A program made the position numbers and the translations under genes. 64,000 nt of DNA from Salvelinus alpinus. Taxonomy: Eukaryota > Chordata > Actinopteri > Salmoniformes > Salmonidae. Location: NCBI RefSeq assembly GCF_045679555.1, contig NC_092087.1, positions 80,097,305 through 80,161,304 on the forward strand, given 5' to 3'. Under the pieces are notes generated by a model that saw only the letters and a list, made by a program, of their open reading frames with translations, made no database searches and had not been told where the DNA came from. Shown piece after piece: positions 34,310-59,345 of the stretch (position 1 is its first letter; each line of letters starts with the position of its first letter).

Positions 34310-36270
34310 AGGCCTGTTCTTCTGAAGTCATGGAGTTATACCCCCTCTCTCTGTCTTTCCTCACACTACAGTTGCTAACTGGAGGATAGGGGGTGTGCAG
34401 TTCATCATCTACTGATGAAATCTGTTCTGGCAAAGATGCGCCAGGCACGCCGACGATGGGCTGAGAGGTGGGAGCATTAGATGCACCCCTCTGTGGCCTC
34501 GCGGACCCACCATACCTATGGGCCTACAGTATGCCATGCCACCGTGTCTATGGCCGTTACATTACCCTGCTCCTGAAGCCGATCCCGTTCTCACTGCTAT
34601 CAGTCCCCTCCATCCATCACGCTGACTAGTTGACAGTTTGCAGAAGGTTGCCACGCAAGGCCTCTAAACACCTGGCTCTAGTCGAGGGCGTTGCCCACTC
34701 CACCTGTTAGTCCTCTTTAGTGGCTGTTTCACACTTTGCACCAATCCCGGTCAAGTCCCTTCTGTCGACTGGGCTGATTGAAGGGTGAGTCCTGGCAATG
34801 CTGTTTCTCACTGGGCTCCATTGCTCTCCGCTGAGCCCGGCTTTCATGCAGCTCGTAAACATGCCACTCTCCTGGCTCATCAGTCACGGCCCTCTCCCAT
34901 CACCAATGCCCTACAACGCTGGTGACAACACTGATATCAGGGTGATGTGGTAGCAGATTGCCAATTTAAGCTGTGGTTTGTATGTCACTGCGGCCAGTAT
35001 TCACACCCACAGAGCTTCTGTATTCTGTCCTTTTACAAGTTGACTTCAAGCTGCTATGAATACTGTTCACCGGCGGACACCCATGTGGCCAGCATATGGT
35101 GGGAATTTACTGCCCGTGTGCTTGATTTTGAAGTTGTTACCAGTGGGTCATAACCTTTTCTGTGTTGTGGTGTGTCCCCATAAAATGTGGTGTATGTCAA
35201 TTCTTTGATGCTCTCTGCCGACAGATATTCTAGCTCGCCATCAGCTCACTGACACTGGTGATGAATCACATGCTCAGCAGACAAAGTGCCCTGGACCACC
35301 CAAGCTTTAGGTGTCTATAGCCTGACCTTGAAGATGCGTAGGGTACGTGAGAAAAAAACAACACAGGGAGAAAGTATGCCTCTTATGTGCTCAGGGGTCA
35401 AGCTTCTAACCCTGCTAGTGTTAAGTTCAGCAAGGTCTTTACGGCCTCGGCACATTCTGTGTGAGGTTATGCTAAATGTTTTTCTTTACAAGTAAAGTGC
35501 AGTAGGTAATGGAGTAGGTAATGGACCTCGGAGATGTGTGTGTGTCCTCACTGTGGTTTGGAGAGGCTTGGTCCCTGACCTCTAGCTGGTTCAGAGAGTT
35601 GAAACCAACATTGACATGGGGAGCCGAGAACATTGAATGTGCTTTCGCTATTGATCTGAAGCCCGTCCGTGTGTAAAAAAATGATCATCTGTCGAATCCC
35701 ATATCAAAGAAAACAAAATAGCAGCAATGCCATCTCGAGCAATCTGCTCAAGGCGTTCTAGCGAAAAGGTGATAGATTTACAACAAGTTTTTTCTTTCGT
35801 TTCTCAGCTATTTGAGGTATCTGTTAAACAGATTGTTGCATTGATTTCTGGGAAGACAGATGGTTGTGTGCATGCTTTCAAGACGACCGAAGGAATGAAG
35901 AAATTGTTCAGCTCAGTAGATCAAGTTCTGAATAGCAGTGTCATTAGATTTCATTTTATTGTTTCGACACATACGTTCTCGCAGACATATTTTCACGTAT
36001 GTTCCTTCTGGCATAACTTGAAAGTAAAAAAAAATGCTTTAGAAGAAGCTTTCTATTGAGAAGTGAGAATGTGAATCAGAATGAGATAAAAAATATACCT
36101 TTCTAGAACATGCCAAAGCAATAAGACTGACTATAAATGTCTGATTTTATACATAACATTTAGTTTACGAGACTAAACACACCAACATTTCTGGATATAA
36201 TTGATGTCATTTCTGGATATAATTGATGTCCTTGACTAATAATGTCCTGTACTATGTATTATGTCATGTT
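34310..36270. other. Intergenic, no gene recognised
   Basis: Mixed sequence with no convincing exon. The 110-codon open frame at 35727-36059 has no recognised domain. The phrase atttctggatataattgatg is repeated twice (near 36187 and 36211), with a third partial copy near 36354. Confidence 0.45.
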
Positions 36271-36273
36271 TAT

Positions 36274-36336
36274 GTGGACCCCAGGAAGAGTAGCTGATGC
36301 TTTTGCAGCGGCTAATGGGGATCCTAATAAATACCA
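36274..36336 (+). mobile_element. LINE/SINE tail fragment
   Basis: The text gtggaccccaggaagagtag then ctaatggggatcctaataaa is a recurrent fish retroelement 3' end. Only the tail is recognisable. Confidence 0.6.
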
Positions 36337-38470
36337 GTACCAAAATAACAACATTTCTGGATATAATTTCTGTGTTGTAGATACACCTGGATTACTGTCT
36401 GCTGTAACTGTTTGGTGTATAGTGTGCAAACACAGCACAACCCGTAGCCGTTTAGATGAAGGTACCCGGCGCTCAGTTAAAGGAATAGTGAGAGTGTTTT
36501 GTAGGTAGTCGAAACGCTAATGGTTTAGGCTGCCTAGTGCTGCGATCAATGCTTTTGTGTCAAGTATCGTATGTAACTATCCCATGCTTCCCTCCAAGTC
36601 CCCAACCCCAGTCCCAAAATCCCCAGCCCCTATCCCAGTCCCTTAACCCCAGCCTCTCTGCTGTCTCTCCCAGTCCCAGGGCCTCATTAAGGGACTTGAT
36701 TGACACGTCAGGATGGTGTGCATTTCATTGATGAGAATTTTAGAGGCCGGGCTCGTGAACTTCTTCTGTACTGATCAGTACGTCACCCCACAGCTATCCC
36801 AGGGGGGACGTGAGATCGGTTTCAAATACCCTGCCTCTTCCCTCGGTGGCAAACCTTCTGTCCTGTCCAGGAGCCCCCAGCCCAACCTGGCCCCCACAGG
36901 AACACAGCGAAAGGTAAAGCAGCTCGCAGCCGGTCGACTACCGCCACATCGTGTAGAACTTGGATTTACTTCTGCACTGTGCGTATGCTGAGATCTGTAA
37001 TATATGACTTGAGAATATATTGCATTGGGTGTAAAAGGGGATTTGGGGATTTTACTGGTAATGCTTTATTTTTTCAACAAATATTTGCCTGGAAATTATA
37101 TAGGAAGATATTGCGGTCACAGTGGGTACTTTTTAGTGCTTCTGTAAACATATTTGGTAACTACCAAATTATACATAACGTTTCTTGCTTTAACGAATCC
37201 CAAAGAAACAAATTATTATTATTATTAGAAAACAATAATGTCATAACTTTACCCCAATGTTATCTATATGTAAATACAGAGCCCGATAAAATATGGACTG
37301 TAAAATAATCCACAACCCTCAATTGTTTTATCTCTCAATTTCCTGATGGTTATCCTTATATTTGTTGTAATATAGGTTATTGGGGGGTCTTTATCATTCG
37401 TATGAGTCATTTTCGAACGGTTTTAACTGTCACTTGTCCTATTCAAGTCTCACACAATATAGGCTACCCCAGCAGGTGCAGCAATAACAGCAACAATGAT
37501 TTATACTCTAGACAGTTATATTTCAAGCATTTAGAGTGTTTCAAGCCAGACAAGGTTTTAAGATGAATAACCCTTCACGATTAGAAAAGGTTTTGATGGC
37601 AGTGTTTTGCACGCAATGCTTTTTGGATGGCTTTAGCTCGAGGCTTTGCATTTTAATTCTCTGTCATAAAATGACGATGAATTTGACTAAAAGTTAAATA
37701 TGTACATAGCAAATTCAATTGCACGTATTGTAAACTTTTAATCAATATATTTATAATAATTTTATATATTAACATTAATAGCCTTCATTCAACACATGCA
37801 ATTTTCTTATTGTTATGTTTAAACGTTTTACTGTAGTGCATTGATTTTGCAGTTTTAAACACATATACTTAGCTATAGTCCACTTCACATAACTGTTATT
37901 GCTGTCATTTGTTCACCAACACATTTCCTTCAGTTGGCAAATTGAACATTTGAGGTACAAAGGGTAAAGTGCAGCTTGATAAACATTAATTTAGAGATTC
38001 TATCTATATCATTAAGCTAGAAACCCATCGCTCTACAAGACAGCCACCCAAAGTATCAACCACTCTATACCTTTGTGTATGTCCTCTGGATCTTTCAACA
38101 TGAGGTCAACATACAGGGGTTATGCGGTCTTGTCGGAGTGTGTCTGAGCTTTTGTGCTCTACTGACCTGTGGGGTACATGGCACACAAAAGGATTATGCG
38201 GCAGATATGCCAGCCATGTAAGTGTTTAAATCACAGCACAGGCGAACAGAGGGTAGAGGGGTGGATGAGAGGAGGGGAGAGGAGGGGATGAGGGAGGTAT
38301 AGTTTTTTCTTGTTGTGGGACTGGGTCAGGTGGGTGGATGTGTGGGTTTGAGTCGGGAGTGGGTGGGGGCGCTTGAAATATGTTCAGCAGAGCGTGTGTT
38401 ATCTTTTCTCCTCACCACTAACCATCCAACACCCTTAGCGTGTCGTCACATAGCACAGTCAGAACCTGGC
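36337..38470. other. Intergenic, upstream of the notum gene
   Basis: 36590-36700 is C-rich (ccccagtccc runs). 37000-38000 is AT-rich with no recognised repeat. Conserved non-coding elements for the downstream gene could lie here but cannot be judged without alignment. Confidence 0.4.
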
Positions 38471-38476
38471 GGCAGC

Positions 38477-38523
38477 TCAAAGGGAATGCTGGGAAATAGA
38501 ATCCATATGGTGGCACTATAAAG
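38477..38523 (+). promoter_or_regulatory. notum2: Candidate notum core promoter (TATA and upstream motifs)
   Basis: TATAAAG at 38517-38523 lies about 170 bases before the end of the non-coding first exon (donor at 38694). Just upstream are tcaaag (38477-38482), the reverse of a TCF/LEF core, and aatgctgggaaat, which reversed resembles a ZNF143/THAP11 site. Notum genes are known Wnt-feedback targets, so the TCF-like core is attractive, but it is only 6 bp and could be chance. Confidence 0.45.
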
Positions 38524-38967
38524 TGCACCGCCAACCCAGAGCCTTTACCAAAAACTGGCCACGCCATCCTCAACGCCAGCATCCATTCACCAACAGTCTC
38601 TCCTCACCTGTCTCCTCAGTAGCATCGCTGCTCTGTTTTACCCAAGGATCCTTCCTCACACGTGACTTTCTTCAGGACTGGATACTGAAAGGGGTATGTT
38701 GATTTTCTGTGGAATTTAATGGATCCTGATTGTTATTTATCATTGCTTTAATCTCTTTTAACTTTTGAGAAGGATGTTTGGTATTTTAAGTTAATTTGCC
38801 TAACATATCATTAACCTTCATTCGTTTTGCAATGCTGGTGCCCAATTACTCTAAACCAAACTGCGTCTCTCGCCTATACCATTGAGTAAGGAGGGTGTGT
38901 TTCAGTGTCTATAAGTTGAGTGTTTCATGAAGCATGTTTTGTGCTCTCCTCGTAGGCTGGATTGACT

Positions 38968-46380
<7,413 letters not shown>

Positions 46381-46402
46381 TATTGTATGGTAATTATAAT
46401 CA

Positions 46403-46460
46403 TTTACATTTTACATTTTAGTCATTTAGCAGACGCTCTTATCCAGAGCGACTTACAGTA
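46403..46460 (+). mobile_element. Fish SINE-like motif fragment
   Basis: The text agtcatttagcagacgctct then tatccagagcgacttacag is a very common conserved block of fish interspersed repeats. Only this block is recognisable. Confidence 0.65.
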
Positions 46461-46619
46461 GAGATCAGAATTGTTTGATTTGCTACTGTTTTAAATTGTA
46501 TGTAATGACCCCATTTTTTGCTTGAAATATTTACCTTGTAAACAGAACTATAACTTGACAGGCATTATATAGTGGATGTATGATGAATTGATTACAGAAC
46601 AATAAATGAAAGGTTGGAT

Positions 46620-47324
46620 TATCCTTGAAAACCTGTTCAGAATGAGCTTTGTTACTTTTTCTTTGATTGAACCTCCTGTCATTAAATCATTATTATTTTA
46701 AATTCGTTCTCAAATTCTCAAGCTCTGAGATTTAAAGAAAAACCTCCATCAGGTTTCAATAAAGCATAATCTATTCTGTCGGCCTACTGGTAAAACATCA
46801 TACTGTATTTATTTCCCACACTCCAACCACTAGTTGGCGATCTTTTAGATTTAAACCAAAGCCCCACATAAGATACTATAGTTTGAAAAGGGATTACAGA
46901 CTCCCCAACTACTACTGTAAATATGAAAAGAGAGACATCAGAGATGTTTCAGAAAGACTGTAATATGTTTTTGACGTTTAAATTTTCTTACCGACACATT
47001 TAAAATATCTTGGTAAATTTGTCTTTAATTTAGAAATCTCTATTTCTTGCACAAATATAATCAGCAATATGAATTGATTCCTTCTATTTTATCAACTTGG
47101 AAGTTTGTTTGCATTAGACTAAAGGGTAAATAAAGTAATGAGACTGTAAAATAAGGATGCATTTGCATGTAAATCACTGTCTGAATAAATATAATATATA
47201 TATTTAATTATCAACTTTATTTTGTATCAAGTTTTCTAAACCCAGTGGTTTTCAGCTGGTAATCGCATGAAGTAGTCGTAAAAAATCTTCGTTTTTGACC
47301 ATAATGCATCGCTAGGTCTTCCTA
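46620..47324. other. Intergenic between notum and rps15a
   Basis: AT-rich, with no gene. The last part forms the rps15a upstream region; gtttttgaccataatgcatc precedes the TOP start and no TATA box is apparent. Confidence 0.45.
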
Positions 47325-47353
47325 CTTCCTCTTTCCGCCATATTGCAGAACCG
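47325..47353 (+). promoter_or_regulatory. rps15a: rps15a 5'TOP leader exon
   Basis: The pyrimidine start cttcctctttcc followed by gccatattgcagaaccg ends at the donor gtaagg (47354). This is the standard non-coding first exon of a vertebrate ribosomal protein gene. The 5'TOP start is what places translation under mTOR/LARP1 control (established for the class). The exact transcription start is probably the first C of the tract at 47325 or 47328. Confidence 0.85.
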
Positions 47354-48335
47354 GTAAGGGCCCCCTCTAAAATCTCATTGTCAATCTTTCCCAAATCTAA
47401 CCCATCCAGCCGTCTAAAACACAATTTATGAAATTATATAAACGTTTAATAATGTACTAATGTCATGAAATGGTAATTGTGTCGATATGTTGTGAGATGT
47501 TGGTGTTTTGCCTTGTGATTCGTAAAGTCCCCATCACTGTCCGTTTTACTGGTGTGTTGTATCGGTAACTAGAGCATATGAATAAAACCCGACAATTAAT
47601 ACTGCTAGGCTAATTACGTTGTGTTTTTAAGTAGTCGACACATTTTCTTTATTGTCAAGATATGGTATAAATGTTGAATAGTACAGTCTGGTTGGCCAAC
47701 CAACTCTTCTGGCTAGCTTGGCCCGTACATGTAGTCCTTCCATGCGTGGTAGACAGTCACGATGGTGGTGGTTAAACGTGTCTGCATGGTCGTGCAAACC
47801 TCTTCTAATTTCTTATCAAAGGACCTAACGCTTGTCCCAGGTTTGAAATTGTTGGCGCTAGCGTTAGCCATTCGAATGTTATGTCTTGGCCAGTGAAATG
47901 TAGACGGTTAGCGCTAACCAGGTAATTTGGATAGCTAGCATAATGTCTATCGAGGTTGCTACCTTAGTATGTAACTTAGCCTTCTATTTTCTTCACCAAA
48001 GTAATCACGTAACGTTAGCTAACCAGGTAGTTGGGCAATACTTTGCTAGGCAATATCTTGGCTAACGTTAGGTAAGCCTATACTCAAATTGTCATTGCAT
48101 ACTCAATGGTGTCCATCTACCTACATTTGAACTATCTTACAATCAGTTTGTTGGCTGACTTATTTGTCAAGTCAATAGCTAGCTAGACTAGGCAACTAAC
48201 GTTAGCTTGCCAGTTTCACAGCATTTTATTAGGAGAACAAACCACTATTAGACTGTTTACTATTAACTAGTTAGCTGGGCAGTAGTTGGCTGCCTTACAA
48301 CTCCTAAACTAATTAACTTTTTTATGCATCTCTGA

Positions 48336-53452
<5,117 letters not shown>

Positions 53453-53469
53453 AATGTAAAGAACTGCAC

Positions 53470-53475
53470 AATAAA
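53470..53475 (+). terminator. rps15a: rps15a polyadenylation signal
   Basis: AATAAA 18 bases after the TAA stop, the only canonical signal close to the gene end. Confidence 0.85.
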
Positions 53476-53582
53476 ACACCAAATCCAGTGGACTGGACTT
53501 TGTATTTTGTCTTATTAGATTGCTACAGTCAAAAGCTCTTTTTTATGTATTGGTACAATGAGAATGACAAATGAGTCATATT

Positions 53583-54625
53583 TATACTGAACAAAAATAT
53601 AAATGTGACTTTCAAAGGTTTTACTGAGTTCGTATTAGAAAATCAGTGAATTGAAATAAATAAGGCCCTAATCTATGGATTTCAAAGAGGGATCTGTTGG
53701 TCAAATACCTTTTAATAATAAAAGTAGGGGCGTGGTTCAGAACCAGTCAGTATCTTGTGTGACTACCATTTGCCGCATGGAGTTGATCAGGCTGTTGATT
53801 GTGGAATGGTGTCCCACTCAATGGCTGTGCGAAGTTACTGGATATTGCCGGGAACTGGAACACTCTGTCATACACGTTGATCCAGAGCATACCAAACATG
53901 CTCAATGGGTGACTGCAGGCCATGGAAGAACTGGGACATTTTCATCTTCCAGGAATTGTGTACAGATCCTTGCGACATGGGGCCATGCATTATCATGCTG
54001 AAACATGAGGTGATGGCGATGGATGAATGGCATGACAATGGGCCTCAGGATCTCGTAATGGTATCTGCATTCAAATTGCCAGCGATTTAAAATGCGATTG
54101 TGTTCGTTGTCCGTAGCTTATGCCTGCCCATACCATAACGCCACTGCCACCATGGGTCACTTCACAATGTTGACATCAGTAAGCCATTCGCCCATACGAC
54201 ACCATGTACGTGGTCTGCGGTTGAGGCCCCAAAATCTCTAAAATGAAGGCAGCTAATGGTAGAGAAATAAACATTAAATTCTCTGGCAACAGCTTTGTTG
54301 GCATGCTGACTGCAGGAATGTCCAATTGCACGCTCCCTCAACTTCAGACATCTGGCATTGTGTTGTGACAAAGCTTCACATTTTAGTGGCCTTTTATTGT
54401 CCCCAGAACAAGGTGCACCTGTGTAATGATCATCCTGTTTATCAGCTTCTTGATATGCCACACCTTTCAGGTGGATAGGTTATCTTACCAAAAGAGAGAT
54501 TCTCACTAGGAGGGATGTACACATTTGTGCATAAAATGAGAAGCTTTATGTCCATATGGAACATTTCTGGGATCTTTTATTTCACCTCATGAAACATTGG
54601 ACCAATACTACATGTTGAGTTTTAT
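53583..54625 (-). mobile_element. Tc1-like transposon (family B), degraded
   Basis: The left terminus tatactgaacaaaaatata is intact. On the minus strand the transposase is in pieces, with the catalytic-region text (QHDNA and [15 protein letters not shown] equivalents) between 53830 and 54010 and the N-terminal part near 54162-54461. The right terminus is cut after catgttgagtttta, where a second family B terminus begins. Confidence 0.85.
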
Positions 54626-55365
54626 ATACTGAACAAAAATATAAACGCTACATGCAACAATCTCAATGAATTTACTGAGTTACAGTTCATATAAGGAAAT
54701 CAATTGAAATAATTTAATTAGGCTCTAATCTATGGATTTCTATGACTGGGAAAGTGTGCAGCCAGGGGTGGTGGGGCCCACCCACTTGGGAGCAAGGCTC
54801 ACTCACTCAGAATGAATTTTTCCCCACAAAAGGGATAAATTACAGACAGAAATACTCATTTTCATCAGCTGTCCAGGTGGCTGGTCTCAGACGATCCTGC
54901 AGGTGAAGCCATATGTGGAGGTCGTTTGCTGGCGCAGGTACACGTGTTTTGCGGTTGTGAGGCCGGTTGGAAGTACTGCCAAGTTCTATAAAACGACTTT
55001 GGATGTAGTTTATGGTAGAGAAATTAACATTAAATTATCTGGCAACAGCTCTGGTGGACATTCCTGCATTCAGTGTGCCAATTGCACGCTCCCTCAAAAC
55101 TTGCGACATCTGTGGCGTTGTGTGACAAAACTGCACATTTTAGAGTGGCCTTTTATTGTCCCCGGCACAAGGTGCACCTGTGTAATGATCATGCTGTTTA
55201 ATCGGCTTCTTGATATGCCACACCTGTCAGGTGGATGGATTATCTTGGCAAAGGAGAAATGCTCACTTTTTGTGCGTATGGAACATTTCTGGGATTTTTT
55301 TATTTCACCTCATGAAACATGGGACCAACGCTTTACATGTTGTGTTTATATTTTTGTTCAGTATA
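54626..55365 (-). mobile_element. Internally deleted Tc1 derivative (family B)
   Basis: It has both family termini (tatactgaacaaaaatataa and tttttgttcagtata) but is only about 740 bp. Most of the transposase is missing and replaced by unrelated sequence around 54755-54800. A non-autonomous, MITE-like derivative placed directly against the copy at 53583-54625. Confidence 0.85.
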
Positions 55366-58145
55366 TTTCCAGTGTGGTATTCAGAGCACAGTATTCAGAT
55401 GTCTGTTATCAATCTTGAAGTTAAGCTGTGTAGATGCAAGATGGCAATTTGAGCCAGTGTTCCTAGGATTCAGTTGTGGTCTCCACAATTATTTAGCTGA
55501 ATTCTGAAAATGCGTCTGGAGGGTTGACCTCCCCCATTAGCTGCCCCAGATGTGGCTAATGAATTACTGGATTCACACTAAATTAAGTCTAAAACCTTCC
55601 CTCTCTCTTGCCCTCGGGCACTGTAGTAATTACTTAGTGTGAGCAGGCAGGTAGCCGCTTTCTACCTCTTCTAAAGCATTTTAAGCTACAGTTTCAAGAA
55701 ACAGGCCTATTTTATAATGCGAAGTAGACTTTCAGTCCAGCGTTTATTCACTAGCATCAAGTGAGGCTGAATTGCTTGTATATGGGTCCTTGGTTATATA
55801 CGCTGTAACTCTGAGGATTTCCTGGTCTGGTCATGTCAAGGAAATACAATTGCCCGATTGCCCGTGTAGGCAGGACGTCTTGGAGGGAAATGGGAAGCAA
55901 CTGGCTGAAAGTGTCAATCATGGCAGGTCTTTTACAGTCAGCTCCAACAGAAGTCCCTCATGCCTTCTGCAGATGGTGTGTTGCCCCACGATGCTGCCAT
56001 TCCATGAAATATTGAGTGATCCTATTCGTGGATGGTTTGGAAGGGTGTGCCCCAGTGGGAATGAAGGATGTTTCTGTACTGTAATGAGTTTGCTGTAACT
56101 TATGTTGGATTCATTGAAAGTGGAGCACAACAAAAAGTCCTAGATCCAGTCTCCTGCAAAGGCACCCATAACATTTGTTCCTAATTTTCTTAACGGACAA
56201 ATCTGTGACATTTGTCTGCAACATCTGGTGGCTTGGTCCTTGGTGGCTATTTTTACAACTAAAAGCAGCACTTTCCCACAACACGAAAAGCAGCACTTTC
56301 CCCACTACACGATGTGGGATATCTGTCGCTGTCCACTGCACCTCACCGATGGGACACAGACATCCCATCCTCTCCTACCCCAGAGCCCTCTTGTTGTGAA
56401 CCTAGCAGCCTACGCCAGACTTGGTGTAGAAGGGTACAGCTAATGCATCTGCGCCAAAGTGCTGGGTAGCAGCACACAGTGCACTATGACAATGTTATAT
56501 GGGCTAAGTGCACAGAGACTTTCTTGCTCCCTCATGGGTTCACAGCACTATGCGCTGGCCGCGTAAAGAGGACAACCAAAGTCTTTGTTGCTGTTTTGCT
56601 TTGAAGCCCAGGGTGGGCTGGGACACGGGTGTCCAAGCTCAGAGAGAGAGATAAAGAGAGGAGAGATGAGGTGTTTTACACCACTTAGCAAGGGTGCATG
56701 TTCACGACAAGGCCTACGATGAGAAGTTCAGGGTCATCCTGGAGGTGGAATACAGGGTCCGTTCTCCTATTGCTCACAGTAAATATTAACCAACTAAAGA
56801 GTCATTATCTTCCTGGCTTCATCAAAGTATCGAGTGTATTATTATAATCAGTTGCCCGCAATGAACTCTTCGTTCTCTCTTGACCTGGAAGCTAAACTCC
56901 ACAACGTTTTGGCAGGACCAATAGAAACCATGAAATCAGGAATGATGAAACCCCCAGCTGCTGGTGTGTGCTGTGATCCAAGGTGGCACCGTTTGAGCAC
57001 AATAGCAACCAACCACACAGGCACGTGCCCCCTCAGATTTGTCCTGTAAAAAAATACAGTTTTATGAAGTTGGCTTTAGCTTGCCCAGATAGGTTCTCAA
57101 CCTCATAACTAGCTACCAAGAAGCCATATCAGGCTATCAATCAAGTTAGTGTAGGTAGCTTGTCTAACTATCTGCTGGCAAGCCTGCTGGTAAGGTTGGT
57201 AGACTTTAGAAATGCAAGCAATAACTAAATGTACTGAATAATACTGCTTTCACATAGGATTTACTGTATTTTGGCTGTAACGTGTGGAATCGCTGTCATA
57301 TAAATTATCTTTTGAAACGGAGTCCAAGCACCATGATTTTTTGATCCGCGTTTCATCTTTTTCCTCCCCTCACTCCACTTTGTTAGGGAGCAGGCGTTTG
57401 GTCATATATTTGTCATGATACCAATACAAAATAATAGCAATCCTATTTTTAAAAGCATGTGAGTCTTGTTCATATTTCACAACCTCTGCAGGCTTTTGGA
57501 GTTGCCTGTCGAGCAAAATAATAGGCCTAGGCCTACTTTTGATTTAGGCTGCATTATTGCCAATGGCGATTTGGGGTAAAACAAAGCCACTACACAACAC
57601 TAAACAATACATTAATTGCACTATAACAGTGACAAACGGTGCTCACAAACTGTTAGGGCCTACATAAAGCTGTCTCAAAAGCAATTCCAACACCTTACCA
57701 CTGCTACACCTGGCTATCAGCGGAGCCTTGTCCGGCAGCGAAACAGTTAATTCAGCCTCATTTACTGCCTTTTTAAAAAAACAGCTGATATGGCTGATTT
57801 GCTTAAACAAATGTGTTTTCTACTGCCAACTGAGATGTACAAACTATGGCATAAGGGGACAAAGAGTGGATAAGAGGCAATCTGTAATTTCGATTAAGAC
57901 ATTAATGAGCGTGCTAGGACGGACGTAGTCAATATAACTATTTGTTCAGCACTTTTGAAATGTATAGCAACAGAATTCAGAACATGGGCCATTCTTACAG
58001 TGTTCTCCCTGAACACCAAGTCAGAACCTTAGGATAATTAAAGGGGGCATATAAGCAGAATGAAAGCTCTTACAATATGAAGGTGGCACGGCGGTCCTTC
58101 GTGGGCAAATTTGGTCATCAAAGTCTGGCATTCTCTGGATTTATG
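55366..58145. other. Intergenic, no gene recognised
   Basis: About 2.8 kb. Short open frames (55772-56098, 56834-57049, 57728-57928) lack splice context and known motifs. The phrase aaagcagcactttcccc is directly repeated near 56262 and 56287. Confidence 0.45.
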
Positions 58146-58319
58146 GTGCTTTCAAGACAACTGGGATCTCGAAGAAAAAAATAGTTGAATAATGATCTTC
58201 ACGTCGTAGCTCTATAAAGAGGCCTGAGTTCCGAGTTTACAATTCCGAGTTGAAAGTTCAAAACTTATTTTCCCAGTCGTAGCTAGTTTTTCCCGAGTTC
58301 CCAGTTGTCTTGAACTCAC
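58146..58319. mobile_element. Palindromic MITE
   Basis: The inverted arms ttcaagacaactgggatctc (from about 58150) and gagttcccagttgtcttgaa (to about 58316) enclose a non-coding core with repeated ccgagtt motifs. The arms are almost perfect over 15 bp. Confidence 0.82.
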
Positions 58320-59343
58320 TAAAGTAAGATTTAGCAGTTCCGAGTTAACCGTTGTTTTGGGCGAGGCACAAATCATTCTTCATTGACAGCATGGCCAATG
58401 TTGAATGTTTGTCATTTTAAACTAGGATAAGAGACACTTAATCTTAGATTTGGGACCACACAGCCACTCCACTGAATAGCAGGCTAATGATTGCTTTGCA
58501 GTGCTTGCAGTTAGCCAAAGATTCCTTCCAAAGCACTCATTGTTGAATTTTCGGTTTCCAAGTTGTTGTGCAATGTTTATGTCCAATGGTCGATAAGCAC
58601 CGATATGTATTATGTATAATTTCTCTACATTATTTCTCTTCATATGACAAGGATTAAAAAGGATTTGCAAGTAGATTGTCGACAGGCTTTTGGTTGGGAG
58701 TAGGCCTAGGCTACTAAGCGACTGCGTGTAAAGAGAAAAGATACATGTTAATATACATAACGTGGCAAAATGTTCTAATAAATGAGCCAACTAGACAAGA
58801 TGATCAGGAACTAACATTTTCCAGGCCTAATTGTAGCCTAGCTAATATCCAAACCTATATTCACGCTTGTCACAAATCAGCATAATGACTCTGTCCCAAT
58901 CAAAACGGTTCTGAAATGATCATCTAGTTGACCACACTGTGTGGATTGGATGACTAAGAGTTGAACTAAGCAAAAAAATGAATACATGCCTTCAATTGCA
59001 TTAGCCTACTTTATTCCAATATTTTCCTCTTCAGTTCTTTATGGATCCATCAAGTTGAGGTAAAGAAACAGTGCATGCTTAGTGGTGGGCTATGTGAATA
59101 GATGGGCGAAGCGACATGCTTTGCCAAGTTTAGAACTGCCAGGAGGATGGTAAAACTTGAGCTGCCTAGCAACCATCAGAAGTTAAAGAGGGTAGTGCCA
59201 CTTTACAACATTACCGAAATTATTGCTAGCTTGTTTGGCGGAAATAAAAGTTTCGTCTTTGATGCCGGCAATACCTTTCAGATATAAAGAAAGTTGGTGG
59301 TATGGTAAACTTGGCAGAAAAACATCTTAGTATGAAAGGGATA
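58320..59343. other. Intergenic, no gene recognised
   Basis: About 1 kb of unique-looking sequence; the short open frames at 58422-58790 (minus) and 59102-59287 (plus) have no family signature. Confidence 0.45.
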
Positions 59344-59345
59344 TA

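Noticed and set aside
35727-36059. 110-codon open frame as a possible single-exon gene
   Set aside because: No recognised motif, no promoter or polyadenylation context, and the length is within chance for AT-rich DNA with few stops.
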